Source: Zerene cesonia
Taxonomy: Eukaryota; Arthropoda; Insecta; Lepidoptera; Pieridae
Reading direction: 5' to 3'
Length of the DNA stretch: 64,000 bases
NCBI RefSeq assembly: GCF_012273895.1
Contig: NC_052130.1
Coordinates: 3,596,001-3,660,000 of the forward strand
The position numbers and the translations under genes are program-made. This document shows positions 1 through 13,600 of this stretch, in pieces; the stretch's first letter is position 1, and every line of letters starts with the position of its first letter. The notes under the pieces were generated by a model. That model was not told where the DNA came from. It ran no database searches and saw nothing but the letters and a program-made list of their open reading frames with translations.

Positions 1-145
1 ATTTAGGGGTTTGAAAAATAGATGTTGGCCGATTCTCAGACCTTCCCGATATGCACACAAAATTCCATGAAAATCGGTCCAGCCGTTTCGGAGGATTATG
101 GTAACATTGTGATACGCGAATTATATATATAGAAGATAGATCAAA
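1..145 (+). repeat. Dispersed repeat fragment (family B)
   Basis: The stretch contains 'gatgttggccgattctcag' and 'gtttcggaggattatggtaac'. Diverged relatives occur at 9125-9295 and 17335-17525 in the same orientation, with the same order of motifs (cacacaaaatt, then gtttcggagga). No coding potential is visible. It looks like a non-autonomous transposon remnant; the class is not determined. Confidence 0.6.
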
Positions 146-257
146 ACGGGAAGCAAAAAATTTAAACCCCTTTTTACGAAAATTTGAAGAAGGATTATGA
201 AATTTGGCACACTTAGTTTATAATTTATATAACAGAGAAGTGCAGTATGCTAATACT

Positions 258-602
258 GTCTTGGGTTCCGTACCCAAATGGTGAAATGGCATATCACTAA
301 GATTTCCCGTATGCCTGTTTTTCTGTCCGCCGCTCTATCACGCGGCTGTATAGTATATACCTGCCGTGAAATATGACTTTAGGTAGTTAGATTAGATATA
401 GAAAGTTAAAATTTTCACAGATGATGTATTTTTTTGTCGATATAATAATAAATAATAAAAAATCGAGGTTCAGCGACGGTTGGCACGATCAGTAAATGGA
501 TGATTGACCAATTTTTTTTCACAGTTGCTCTTTAAATTATTCGTACGGACTAAGGTGTCCGTACGTATCCCGATTCCAACTCGCACTTGGCCGATTTTAT
601 TT
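258..602 (+). mobile_element. MITE-like non-autonomous element
   Basis: Begins near 'gggttccgtaccc' and ends near 'actcgcacttggccgatttta', with 'ttttcacagatgatgtattt' in the middle. This order matches a very common lepidopteran non-autonomous element as I remember it. Close to its 3' end is a perfect 9-bp inverted repeat, cgtacggac (542-550) and gtccgtacg (557-565), with a 6-nt loop. Truncated relatives occur at about 14755-14800 (tail) and 17985-18055 (head). Exact ends are not proven. Confidence 0.55.
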
Positions 603-1489
603 AGATTGTAATCAGTGAGTTAATAAATCGCGCAATTTTCTGGGTTACATCTATTTTAAGCTTCATATCGAACTATTTCAGGAACTTTGTTTAATTTCAT
701 TCAGTAAGTCGTCAACGCCAGACTTACGTAAAAATTACATCGTAACACGTGCATTCTGCCGCTAACGATATAGACTATAGACTATAGAAGATTATTGTTA
801 TAAGGAGAAAAAATAAATTTCTTAAGGTTAAAATTTTGTAACTATCCCACAACTTATGCATTTTTCTAATACACTCTACTGAGAAATTACAGACAGTTAA
901 GGCTTTCGCCTAGAATTTTTATAAGTATCTTTGTGTGTTATCAATAATAAAATATTGTTTTATCAACATAAGAAACAATAAATATAAAAAAACACGCTGT
1001 AATTATAGAACCAGCTAAATTACTTCACTTGCTCTTGTACACATAAGGAAATAATTTAACAAAACTCGTGATATTGTTGTATTGTCACCGAGACCTAATA
1101 AGTATACAAAGTTTGAACTAAATCAGTCCGTTTAAAGTACGTATAAATCGGGTCTAGAGGAGTAGGTTACATATACACAGGTGAATCTAATAAATGAACG
1201 TGTAAGCGTATATATATAACATGATAAAACGATTTTGTTTGTGATGTTTTTGAAACGAAAATTTTCTAAGAAAAATCTTCTAATGCTTAGGCACTGTTGT
1301 ATCGTGAAGTAAAGAATTCTTGAAATTATGTCAGCGGCTATCAAAGTTTCTGAGAACATCAGAGGGAAGGACAAATTTAACGATAGCCATCTGTGATTGA
1401 TGCTATTACATTATCGATGCATCTCAAATCAAATGAGTGCCAGTAAGTACACACGTCGACTTAGCTTTCTCATTTATGAACTATCTAGT

Positions 1490-1625
1490 CGCCCCGGCTT
1501 CGCCCGTGGTACATGTATAGCCAACGTCACTCAGTGAAGATGCAGCTTTCCAATGGTGAAAAAATTTTTGAAATACGTCGGTAGTTTTTTTGTGTCAACA
1601 TTACAAACATACCTACATACAAAAA
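1490..1625 (+). repeat. Dispersed repeat (family D)
   Basis: Contains 'cggcttcgcccgtggtaca' followed by 'tgcagctttccaatggtga' and ends in an 'acaaacatac' tract. Related copies lie at 18065-18215 (+) and, inverted, at 19200-19365, 47935-48050, 50605-50780 and about 63000-63140. Confidence 0.6.
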
Positions 1626-2464
1626 AACAAATGATTCTATTTTATAATATTAATTTATTTGTATTTAACTTTAACGTATAAACATACCTACGTTCTATAA
1701 AAAAAGTACAAGCAAATATGCACACGAGACTTATAATAATCATTTTATTGTGAGTTACTTTTAATAAAATCCCCAATTACAGTTTTCCCAAAACTTGCTT
1801 ATTGATTAGGCAGCATATTTTTTTTATTTGACTGACTTAAATCTCTAGTTCTACTTAACTGATGAAGTTCTACTGCATCGCTAATGTCATCAGGAATGAA
1901 ATTCCTATTCATGTTATATGTATTATATTTTAGCCCCTAATCTGACGATATAAACTGTCAGTGAAAGTGCATAAATAATATTGTTATCTATTACAGTTCA
2001 CCGATTACCTAATGATTTAGGGTTATCTAAGGATTTGGAAATATTTACACAGATATGTATTGGTGTAAATGAATAAAGAATTGGTGACTATCTATCTCCT
2101 TAGCGTAAAGTCGAACTGCCGGTGCGGTTCTGTCCCATATCTCCGAAACATTTTTTCCAGTACTTGGAGACACACTAACTCCTTTTTTGGCATATTTCTG
2201 AACGCGCTTTCTTAAAAAACTGTATGATCTGTATGTTGAGCAGCGCGTTTAAAATTTAATTTTACACCAGCATTTCAATTTATCTACGCCTTAGCAAAAA
2301 CAGCTAGATGCGAACAGAAGACCTGATGTGGTTGTATAAGACGTTAGAAATGTAAAAAATGTATCTTGTAACTTAACTGCATCATTTTCTTGGATAAGTA
2401 AGGTAAAAAACTCGCAGTATACCTTCCTTTGATAATTTTGAATTAATATTAATGACAGGTATCT

Positions 2465-3464
2465 NNNNNNNNNNNNNNNNNNNNNNNNNNNNNNNNNNNN
2501 NNNNNNNNNNNNNNNNNNNNNNNNNNNNNNNNNNNNNNNNNNNNNNNNNNNNNNNNNNNNNNNNNNNNNNNNNNNNNNNNNNNNNNNNNNNNNNNNNNNN
2601 NNNNNNNNNNNNNNNNNNNNNNNNNNNNNNNNNNNNNNNNNNNNNNNNNNNNNNNNNNNNNNNNNNNNNNNNNNNNNNNNNNNNNNNNNNNNNNNNNNNN
2701 NNNNNNNNNNNNNNNNNNNNNNNNNNNNNNNNNNNNNNNNNNNNNNNNNNNNNNNNNNNNNNNNNNNNNNNNNNNNNNNNNNNNNNNNNNNNNNNNNNNN
2801 NNNNNNNNNNNNNNNNNNNNNNNNNNNNNNNNNNNNNNNNNNNNNNNNNNNNNNNNNNNNNNNNNNNNNNNNNNNNNNNNNNNNNNNNNNNNNNNNNNNN
2901 NNNNNNNNNNNNNNNNNNNNNNNNNNNNNNNNNNNNNNNNNNNNNNNNNNNNNNNNNNNNNNNNNNNNNNNNNNNNNNNNNNNNNNNNNNNNNNNNNNNN
3001 NNNNNNNNNNNNNNNNNNNNNNNNNNNNNNNNNNNNNNNNNNNNNNNNNNNNNNNNNNNNNNNNNNNNNNNNNNNNNNNNNNNNNNNNNNNNNNNNNNNN
3101 NNNNNNNNNNNNNNNNNNNNNNNNNNNNNNNNNNNNNNNNNNNNNNNNNNNNNNNNNNNNNNNNNNNNNNNNNNNNNNNNNNNNNNNNNNNNNNNNNNNN
3201 NNNNNNNNNNNNNNNNNNNNNNNNNNNNNNNNNNNNNNNNNNNNNNNNNNNNNNNNNNNNNNNNNNNNNNNNNNNNNNNNNNNNNNNNNNNNNNNNNNNN
3301 NNNNNNNNNNNNNNNNNNNNNNNNNNNNNNNNNNNNNNNNNNNNNNNNNNNNNNNNNNNNNNNNNNNNNNNNNNNNNNNNNNNNNNNNNNNNNNNNNNNN
3401 NNNNNNNNNNNNNNNNNNNNNNNNNNNNNNNNNNNNNNNNNNNNNNNNNNNNNNNNNNNNNNNN
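2465..3464. other. Assembly gap (1000 N)
   Basis: Exactly 1000 N. The three gaps in the window have identical length, so this is a placeholder and the true distance is unknown. Open frames running through it are artefacts. Confidence 0.99.
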
Positions 3465-3660
3465 ATTTCAAACCTGATGCAACAAAAAAAAACGACAGGT
3501 AAGAGACACAAATACAAAAATGTGTAGAATGAAGCCGGCAAATAATTATACATAAATATACATACTATTTTATATTTTATATATATTCATCTCATTCTTT
3601 TGTCGATTTACTGAAGTTTCACTTCTATCGTGTGTGAATAGCAAACACACCTTTTTTTAA
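3465..3660 (-). repeat. Repeat copy truncated by the gap (family M)
   Basis: Contains 'gaatgaagccggcaaa', 'ttttgtcgatttact' and 'aagtttcacttctat'. It is an inverted copy of 40660-40865, where the element is complete and bounded by 12-bp inverted repeats. The 5' part of this copy is lost in the gap. Confidence 0.65.
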
Positions 3661-3854
3661 CTTTAAGGGCCTTTAGATGTATTCACCAGGCACTGTACCC
3701 TCATCCTATAGCAATAATATTTTTCACAAAAAATCTCCAGATAATACTATTTAAGCGCCATATTTTTCCATTTTACGCAAAGTACTCTCTTCCTCTTAAC
3801 GAATTATCAATACCGTCACTGTCACCGAGAAACATTGACATTTATGATTTGACA

Positions 3855-3872
3855 GACGACAGTGCTGTCGTC
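3855..3872. promoter_or_regulatory. Near-perfect palindrome upstream of KCTD9
   Basis: gacgacag and ctgtcgtc form a perfect 8-bp inverted repeat around a 2-nt centre (tg), about 150 bp before the KCTD9 start codon. It may be a protein-binding site in the promoter or 5' UTR, or chance. The rest of 3661-4023 shows no TATA box and a short CA tract near 3981. Confidence 0.3.
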
Positions 3873-4023
3873 AGTCCTCGCTAGTTAGCCGTTTGTTGTG
3901 TTTTATTTGATCATTGATGAGTTGCGAATAGTTTCGCGAAAAGATAGTACCTACTTAATTAATAATAAATGAATATTGAGCACACACACACACTAACAAA
4001 GTAATCAAAGAAAAGACAGTATT

Positions 4024-6701
4024 ATGATACGTGTATGCATATTTAGAGACAAAACGGAAAAAGATGGGATTGTTTTGTGCCTCGAAGACAGTATGGACAG
4101 CTTTAAGCTGCAGATATCTTCACAATTTGATCTCTCAGAGAAAAGCTTTAAATTATTTTTATTAAACGGCTGTGAAGTAACAGATTTGAGAAGTTTGAGA
4201 GATGAGGACAAGATATACTTGTCATTAGATTGCAACGAAGCCAGCATTAAGTGTGATGAATTAGAGGTATCGCAACAAAGTTGTAGCACAAGAGACAGGA
4301 CGGTGTCTGACTGGATAAGGTTAAATGTAGGAGGAAAACTGTTCATGACGTCACGGTCTACCTTATTGGTCAAGGAGCCCTTATCAATGCTCGCGCGAAT
4401 GTTTGCTGATGACAATAATGTATATCTCATGAATCCCAGTGCAAAAGATGAAACTGGGGCCTATTTGATAGATAGAAGTCCCGAATATTTTGAGCCTATC
4501 CTTAACTATCTTAGACACGGTCAGGTGATACTTGATAAAAACATTAATCCACAAGGAGTATTGGAAGAAGCTATTTTCTATGGTAATAATTGCTTCCAGT
4601 TCCATACATAATTTTTTTATTTATTAAATTAATTCAAGTAAATAAAATTGAATAACCAGAATTTTTGTATGCGAATACCTACCAGACAACAACACTAAGT
4701 TGGATTGATATTTATTTTATGTGTTTGTTATTTACATATATAAATATATTTGAGAACTTTTAAACAATAAGGATGCTAAATACACAATGTACTATGTTTA
4801 AATGTTATATAAAGATTTTTTTAGACATGAAACATGATTTTAAAGCTCTAAATTATTACGAGAAAATCTTCAAGTGTCAATGACAGTAAGAAAGAAAAAA
4901 TAATGAATCTAAATTAGTTGGATGAAAGATGCTAATTATATACTGTAGAGCGAAAAGAGAATAAAACCAAATTAACATAAATCCACCAATTTCCAACAAT
5001 AATCAAATAAATGTTTACGTTACAGGCATAGACTCTATGATACCACAGCTAAACCAACTTGTGGAGCAGTCCAAAAGCAGACATGACAACAACCAGTCGC
5101 TGACAAGAATGGATGTGGTACGGTTAATAATTACCACTCCGACTAGTTCAGAATTAAGGTTTCAGGGTGTCAATCTATCTGGAGCAGATTTAAATAGATT
5201 AGACCTTAGGAATATTAATTTTAAAGTGAGTGAACATAGTAGTATCAAAGCTATGTATATTTGTTAAATGTAAATTAATTTTTAGAAATATATTATTCTG
5301 TGCCAACATCTTTTCCACTTTAGCTTCAATATACAGTTTTAAAAAACTGTAGAGAATGATACCTTGAAGAAATTTGATTTGTGCTTATTATTACTTTCTA
5401 CAGTAAAAATTTTCAAACTGCATTATAAACAGTATCATCATCCTACTATATCCTACTTATATTATAAATGTAAAAGTTTGTAAGGATGTGTGTGCATTTG
5501 TTGCTCTTTCACGCAAAAACTACTGAACCGGTACATAGATAGCTGGACAACTGGAATAAGATGGATAGGGGCTTACGTGTATAATATCTCATTATTTCAC
5601 TAAGTAAAATGCTTGAGTAAAAAAATTTCTTTTTCAGTATGCATGTCTATCAAGATGCAATTTAAGTGGAGCAAACTTGTCTCACTGTTGTTTAGAGCGA
5701 GCTGATTTGTCACATGCAAACTTAGAAGGGGCACACCTCTTGGGTGTTAAAGCGTTGTGTGCCAATATGGAAGGTATGGGACTTTTTTTTTTTAATAAAA
5801 AGAAATAAAAATAACAAATACATACAAAACAGTAAAAAATTATACTTGTTAGTTTCTTGCTGACATAGCATATTGTTCTGTTGCATATAACTACAGTATT
5901 TTTTATATGAATATAATAGTTTTACACATTTGTTTCTATTCTCATACAGGTGCTATTTTAAAAGGATGTAATATGGAAGATCCAGCTGGGTCGCGAGCTG
6001 TTATGGAAGGGGTAAATTTAAAAGGTCATTATGACAAAAGTAATTTGACAAGTTAGATGTATTTTGCTTTTTGAACTGCCTAATGCTTGATCAATCATTA
6101 TCAAGCCCTCGCTCAATCTCTAGTGGAAACTTGTGACAAATAATGTCTATGACTGGTAGGGCATAGAAGATTCTGATTCAATAAGAATTAATGAGTTAAA
6201 AGATAAAAGATGTGTAATTAATTTGCTTGTACTACATTTTTTGTGTTTAATTTATATTGTTGTCTGAGATTTTTTAAAATTTATTTATAAAGTCCACTAT
6301 TAAGTTTATTATTAAACTATAGGTGCGAATTTAGAAGGCAGTAACATGGCAGGCGTCAACCTACGTGTAGCAACACTGAAGAATGCCAACCTTCAGAATT
6401 GTGATCTGAGAGCTGCTGTTTTGGCGGGAGCTGATTTAGAGGTTATTTTTTTTTTTAATAAATGGTAAAAAGATATTGACAAATTTTAATTTTCGACTGT
6501 CTACCATTTTTTAAATTATATTTACGTATATTATTTTTATCGTTGTGACTTGTGCCTTTCTAATAGCTATTTGTATATTTTCAGTGTTGCGATTTATCAG
6601 GAAGCGATTTACATGAAGCAAATCTACGAGGAGCGAACTTAAAGGATGCGGCCTTTGAACTTATGTTGACTCCACTTCACATGTCTCAAACTATACGTTA
6701 A
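4024..6701 (+). CDS. KCTD9: KCTD9-like BTB/POZ and pentapeptide-repeat protein, six exons
   Basis: Exons 4024-4582, 5026-5225, 5638-5773, 5950-6024, 6323-6441 and 6585-6701 join in frame to 401 residues; human KCTD9 is about 390 by recall. Residues 1-85 fit the N-terminal KHA region. A BTB/T1 domain starts at DWIRLNVGGK (97-106) and includes LIDRSPEYFEPILNYLRHGQ. From about residue 230 to 390 runs a right-handed pentapeptide-repeat helix (repeats such as LSGADL, LEGSNM, LRGANL). The end, MLTPLHMSQ, is typical of the family. Family knowledge: KCTD9 is a cytoplasmic/nuclear adaptor proposed to link substrates to CUL3 ubiquitin ligase, assembling as oligomers. Exon 4 uses a weak donor (AAAG/GTCATT). 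Reading through it would give a short chain ending LKGHYDKSNLTS. The exon 4 end was chosen because it alone restores the conserved repeat phase. Confidence 0.93.
5445..5575 (-). repeat. Dispersed repeat (family A) in KCTD9 intron 2
   Basis: Carries 'attataaatgtaaaagtttg', 'aaggatgtgtgtg' and 'tagctggacaactggaata'. The same family, often complete with 'gaaatttggtacgtagatag', occurs at 16085-16165, 34865-35010, 40930-41030, 43290-43855 and 48715-49998. Confidence 0.65.
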
Positions 6702-7606
6702 TTGGCAGAGTTCTATTTATTTAATTTGTTATGTCAAATTTTGTGATATTATTTATGAAGTATTAAAAATATTATTTAATTTTAATTAAAACATATAAAT
6801 TATGGATAATTATTTTTATTATAAATAATGATATAAATTATTACACCTTGTTGATTTATAATAATATAATAAATGTACCCAGTATTCTGGTGAAAAACAA
6901 AAACTGGTAGTTGATATTATTTATTATATTTATACCATTATTCCTAAACTATTTGAGAAGTTGCAAAGATAACAACGAAAAACAAACAAACAGAATTATT
7001 TAACATTCTTAATTATAATTAATTCCATCAATATATTCACAGTGAAACTACAACAGTAAATAACATTACCTACTGAAATAAAAACAGTGTTGCCATGTTA
7101 AACTTTGTTAATGTGCAATAATATGTAAACGAAATATTCGTCACAAATTAAACTTATTTATAATAACATGATTTTCCCCTTACAAAATGAAATATTAAGT
7201 ATACTTTCTAAGTCAAATGCCGGTTTCTATATGATAAATTCAGGGAAAAGTACCAAATAGGTCATTTTGTCTGCGTGATTATCTTGTCAATTATTTTTAT
7301 TCACATATAACATATTATAACGAAATATTGTATCCAATATTAACATCCCTACCTAATTTATTAATACCAATTATTACGTATTTAATGCAACGTTAAGTTT
7401 GTCAAGAGGAACGTTTTATAATTTCATAATGTTGTCACTACTGCTTTCTGCGTTGCGAAGTTGGTTGCATTTGTTTTTTATTCGCATTCTATTTTTGCGT
7501 GTGACGGTTCTGTCCGGAAAATAAGATTTTATTTTGTTAACTTTTCATGATTATCGTTAAATTGTCGGCATTTTGATATTTCCTGGCAATAAAAAACGCA
7601 AGTATC
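6702..7606. other. Intergenic between KCTD9 and MTHFSD
   Basis: Very AT-rich 3' flank of KCTD9 followed by the MTHFSD upstream region. A candidate poly(A) signal AATAAA lies at 6868-6873. From about 7430 base composition becomes less AT-biased up to the MTHFSD start, as expected for a promoter and 5' UTR. No TATA box was recognised and no other gene is visible. Confidence 0.5.
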
Positions 7607-10600
7607 ATGCAGAACGGGGAAGAAACGCCGGCGGCTACAGAAACAGGTAATTATATTCATTTGTTGTCATGTTATTACGACTGGAAAAATATTGCTTTTA
7701 ACTATTTTTATATTTCGGAAAATTCGCTAGTGCCGAAGTATTTAGGTTGTAAAACACTGAAATTTCATGAAACGTGGGATCAAGCATGTTTTTCTATGTA
7801 CCCTCATTATTTGAGTGAGATAATTGGTCGAATACGAAACATAAACGAGACATTTTATGCGTGCTAACATTAATTTGCGGTAGTAATTTCACTTGCATTT
7901 ATTTCGTTTCGTGCATTGATTTAGTGCGATTTGGGTGGTTTCCTCGCTTATAATTACTGTAGGTAGCTTAATTGGAGTGTGAAACATGACTCACATTCTG
8001 TTCTGCCCACCTAATGTAGAAATGCAATAGAATATTCGACTCTTTGGCGCGCACTTTTCGATGACCTTATCACGCCTGAATCTGTTCATTCACAGATGAC
8101 TGCAAAAGGATAATTATTTTATGTAGTAAGCACATTGTTTTCTGTCTACCCTTTACTTTTTTTGAATGATTGCTTGAGCTTATATCAAGAGTTTTTCTTA
8201 TTAATTAGTCATATTTATTGTCAACATATTTATAATTCCAATTGGAAATTCTTTATTTTCATTTGTCCATTATTATTAATTAGCTCTTAGAAACTATCGA
8301 AACTTATTTTGTTTGCATTTCATAATTAGCAATATTATTTAGAATATCACCATAACTGAACTTAATAACTGATAGGAATAAAACATTATATCATCTTGTG
8401 ATATCTTATACCGGGACAATAGAAGTGTTAATTTAGTATCAAGGTGAGTCACTAGTCTTTTGTCCAAAATAAGAGTAAATTAATATCATAGTGAATATAA
8501 TGTATCTGAAATGGTTTTGTAATATTTGAAACCAAATGCATTAGAAAGACTGCACATCAAAAATCTTGTCCCAGTGTTTGTAACTAAACTTCTGCAATAC
8601 TGCTTTACGAATTTCAATAAAATTTTGTTTATTACTATAGGTCACATATCACGTACATATCATAATGTGATTGCATTACATTTTATTTAAATATAAATAA
8701 TATTTGAATGTGCGAGATTCTGAAGGCTATTCAGTAATTTAATATTCGTTTTTTAACTAAAATTCCCTAAATAGGAGGAGTTCTCATTTTTAATTTGTAA
8801 TCTTTTTTTAAATTTATATTTGATTTAACAAACACCTCATTAACACATACTCTTATCATTTGGAAATATCTTCATAGTGATAATGTTAATGCTTATTGAA
8901 ATGGCCTATCATATTCACTTTCATATTACATACTAAGTTTCAATTATAATAAGCCACAGAACAATGTAGTATGAATTAATACAAAAGACAAAATTCTTTA
9001 AAATATTTTTAGTGTGCACAGGTGTTATGCTTAAGAAATGTAGTACTTTGTTGTTATCATATCAAATAATATATTGTAAATTATTAAATATGTCATTAAA
9101 CCACCCATTTAATCTATGTATAACTAGCCGATTCTGCAAACTTTGTCCTTATCACTGAGTATGAAATATGGTTGGTGGCCGAATCTCAACCTACCCAATA
9201 TATACACAAAGTTTTACCAAATTTGATGCAGCTGTTTCGGAGGAGTTAGTAACATTAAACACGACCCAACATTTTATATATAAGACTAGATCTAGTAAAT
9301 ATAATTACCATTAAATGAACATCTTTTCAATGTATTAAATGCAAAGGTTGCTAACTGACTGACTTATAAAGGTTGCTGGACTGATTGGGCTGACATCTGG
9401 CATTTAGATGGCCTCTGTGATTCCACCTTCAAGGGAATAAAATGGGGAATGAAAATTTTTGTATTGTTAATCTATTTTGACCACTCTGGCGAAGCTGCGG
9501 GCAACAGCTAGTCTTTAAGACCCATGCTTTCTGTGGTTACCATATATGCTAACCCCCTCTAAAAAGCTAGACTTTGTAATCAATAAACTTTTTTTAATCA
9601 TAAGCAGGTTTCACGTAAAGAAATTGTCTTACGTGTGCAACTGTCAATCTACTTAAATCAATCTTAATCATTACTTTGTCTGAATTTAAAATTATTTTAA
9701 CGAGCCCTCACGTTAAAAAGAAACTTCGCGTTGTATCGCGAACATACATAACCGTGTTAAATAACAGCATTCCTATACATATTGCACGCAATTATAGATT
9801 CTTTGCTTGCAGTGATTATGTCTATATTACTTTGATGTTTGAAGTTACGCTTCGCCTGACTTACTTTCAGAAGGTCGAATATTTCATACTGAAAATAATT
9901 GCCGAGCGTGTTCGCCGATTCAATTACTTCTTTGTCTTAAGAATTGCTAGCTAACTGTTACCCGTGACGTTGTCTCGATCAATTTTGAAAACTTTTACAT
10001 TTCTGCAATATCGAGTTAGTTGTCGTTATGATAATTTAGCTTCATTAAAACGTATTTCTATTATTGTAAAATGGTAAATTCTTCATTTATATTTGTTTAA
10101 GCTACACAAAGCCCCGTACTCCTGGTAAACATATGTTTATCAACAAATTTGATTCAACGTGTAGCAGAGTTTCTGGCAACACAACCTGTTTGTTACAGAG
10201 AGATGGACCATGTTGAAATGAGCGATAACTTTAAACAGATTACAGCTACAGTGTTGATCAACTATTGCTGAACAAATATTAACCATGAATAAGGCTGGCT
10301 TTAATTTGTTTACAATTTACATAAATTTTTCTTATTACATCTCCATTAATACAGATTCCGACACATATCTCATATAAGATAGTACAATAACATAGTATTC
10401 TAATAATACATAATTTTTATGTACTACATAAAATTGTATCAGCCCTAAACATTTGTTTATATACCAACAGTATGTGTTATGTTAAATATTCATTCACAGC
10501 AAATACGCCGCAGCCCGAGGAGGTGACGAAGCAATCGTTCCGTATCAAAGTATGGCGTCACTTGGAGACCAACGGGCTGGCTATGTTCCCCCGTCCTGTG

Positions 10601-13600
10601 TACAACCGCATCCCTAACTTCAAGGGGGCACAAGAAGCGGCCGTTAAACTGGCCGAATTGGATGTATTCAAGAATGCAAGTACGGTGAAAGTGAATCCCG
10701 ATAAGCCGCAAGAGCCTGTGAGGTGAGAATAATATTGATAGTTAATTCGTAGGTTGCTTATTTTTTTAAACGTGATAAGTGGAAACGTTGCTACCGATTC
10801 CTAATTAAGTCTTACTGCTATTTCAAATATTACAATTATTATCATCTTATCTGACCTCATGATAAAATTCGGGTAAAATTAGGCACATAGTGAGCTAATG
10901 GTCTGTCTGGATTAGAATAAAGGTTATTTTTCAGCATAGTATAGTCAATCCGGATTAACGTAGCCCACTGAAATTTAAAATAGTGTTCAAATTTCAGTTT
11001 AGTTGCTACATACTGAATGACGTGGAAAAATGTCATCGACAGCATTTCCCGATTTGATAGCGACGATTACACCTAAGCGTCTGTTTTGCGTTCCAATTTC
11101 ACGTCTATTTTCTATCCGCATCGCGGTCAAGCGTTTTCGTAACTCGCCGCCGGAAAATGCACCACCATTTCGGATGATTGATCTTGTTGTCTACACTCTC
11201 ATAGACAAGTCATAAAAAAACAACACTGATAGTTTGTTTTCTTTATGAGTTGTTGTAAGATGAACCTTATGTATAGTGAGGTAATCTTGCATAGATACCA
11301 ATTACCAACGAACCCCGGGGAAGAGGCCGTGGGTTATATCGGTTTCCAACCGAATAAAACCCCACTGTGTAACCCCACTGTACCCGACACCACGGTGTAC
11401 TGGTGCACGACCCTTACAAGATGTACTAACTTTTATCATTTGCGACAAAAATTCGGAAAATGTTTGTGTGGTTACAATAGATGGGACAATTAAGCAGATA
11501 CTAAACATGCCCATAATATTCATTTTTATAAGTGATTGATTTGAAGATTGGGCTGAAAATTGTGTAGGTATCGTAACTATCACCTGCAGGCCCGTTGGTG
11601 GGATCAACTAGCTGGGTTGACCTACCAAGTACTTAAAATAATTGATCATACCTGCCTGGAATTGCATCAGTGTTTTCAATATACCTACAATAGATATAGA
11701 TTATTCTGAATCTGCGTTTTGTGCTAAAATAATGTGCGTTCTCTCATAAATTGGTACATACCTATATACTTACTCGTGTGTTAATTTTAGTTGACGTTTC
11801 GTAGATATAACAAACCTCATTAAATGTTTTTCACTGGCCATTTCAATCTCCGTGCTCTTGAAATCTAGCTCGAGCGTTGACCTCAGGGATAGATATTTTT
11901 AAAAGCTAATCGTCATTAAAATTTACCCAACTAGGTTAGTCATAAAACATAATAATAATATCATGAAACTATGTACGTACTCATGAAAAATTTTTGAATG
12001 AGAAATTTTTAAATAGAAAAAAATTTGATCACAAGGCGAGATATAAACCCGCGTCTTTTTGCCAAACCGTAGCGTAGCATTTCAATAATATCAAACTAAA
12101 AATGTAATCTATATAGGTATTCCGATTCCCTATAGATAGGTACCTAATTTTCACAAATTCTTTATATAAATTGATATTGTCTTGAAATTGAACTAATTTG
12201 ATTAGATGGCTTGAAAGGCAAAATGCAATATAATAATCATAAACAATAATAAGGGCCGATATTGTTAGAACTTCTTGATCGATCGCTCAAAATGTGTCAG
12301 TGACTGGAAAAAATTTTAATTTTTTCATTTATTTGTTAATGTAAACAATTCAATTGACGTTTATTTCGTCGTCTATTCATTGAGACAAAGCAGCTGTTGA
12401 TATTTGGGGCATTCCTTCTTTAAATAACTTTATATCACTAACGATGTTTTTCCCATGTTAAAATGCTATTCGCCGTTTGCATTGGATTAATTTGTCTTTT
12501 ATTCATTCGATTTGGCACACAGCTGTTAATGTGGGTAGATAGAAGTTAACGTTAACGTAACAGTAACATGGTCAATAAAAATTTAAAATAAACTTTCGTA
12601 TTTAACACTTATCATATAACTGTTATATTCAAAATGACAGTAAAAACATGAACGAAACTAGTTAGATAACTTCCCGTTTTCAGTTCTTTCCCAGTATTAT
12701 CGTATTAAGATATAAGGATCGTTTTTATTTCATGCACAAACTGTTAATCCGTATTACAGATAGCCAATGCATCATGATATAAGAACTTTATCTATTTATC
12801 TAGTTAGCTAGTAGGTAGTTAGATGTTATATAAATTGACGTTATATGAAATGCTTAAAATGCCAAATTTAAAAATTTTTATCCAGAAAATTACACGGAAT
12901 CGGGAGGTAAAATGTATTACAACACACTAAGACTTCACTTACTGTTGGTTCAATATTAGTTAATTACATATGAAATTTGTCGACATCGTCTTATCTGTAA
13001 ACGTATAATTTGATATATTTATATAGCGATTATATGGTGATTAGATCACACTACCTTTCTCTTAAGTGACATAATTTGATGTATTTTAGATTGAATTATT
13101 ATAGACTTTCTCCTATGTTATTATTAAAATGTTATTAGTTTATTGTAATCAACCAATTAATTCGATAAAATATGAAATACGTGTCGCTTTAAATTTATCA
13201 CTCCTCGTATATTTTTCGATAATTATATTTCTATTAATTATAATTGTACTAGGAACTATTCCTTTGAAAATACGCGCTCAGTATACGCACAAATGAGTTT
13301 TTACATTGCACTTTTGTCCCATTTTATGATAACCCGATATATTTACGTGGCATTCACGATTTGTTTAATTGCATAATATAAACATGTGATAAGTCGCATA
13401 CGATGTTTGTCACTTCAATATGGCCTGTTTTTATGTGGGCAATTAATGTAAACGAAAATTATACATTTACACGTACTTTGTTTGTTTATATGATATGAAA
13501 GGGGCACCTATTACTGGCTTCTTTTCGGATCTTCTCAGTACAAACCGCTTTGTCCACCGGTCGCGGTTTTAACGTAATTGTTTTATAATGAGTCTAAAGC

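Larger units (their letters stand above)
146..2464. other. Intergenic, repeat-bearing, no gene seen
   Basis: AT-rich sequence up to the first assembly gap. It includes a probable MITE at 258-602 and a repeat at 1490-1625. Around 1080-1155 is a fragment resembling 16255-16310 (shared 'aaatcagtcc.tttaaagt'). Short open frames here lack splice context, codon bias or recognisable motifs, and I do not call them genes. Confidence 0.6.

Noticed and set aside
1132..1374. 80-codon minus-strand open frame
   Set aside because: It overlaps a repeat fragment also present near 16255-16310 and has no recognisable protein features.
2291..3553. Long open frames across N runs (here and at 46086-47184 and 48900-50091)
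   Set aside because: They exist only because N codons are not stops; the flanking residues show no protein family.
11030..11607. Open frames of 60-100 codons on both strands in MTHFSD intron 2
   Set aside because: No family motif, no splice context, and the region resembles an old repeat. I could not identify a transposase or other domain.
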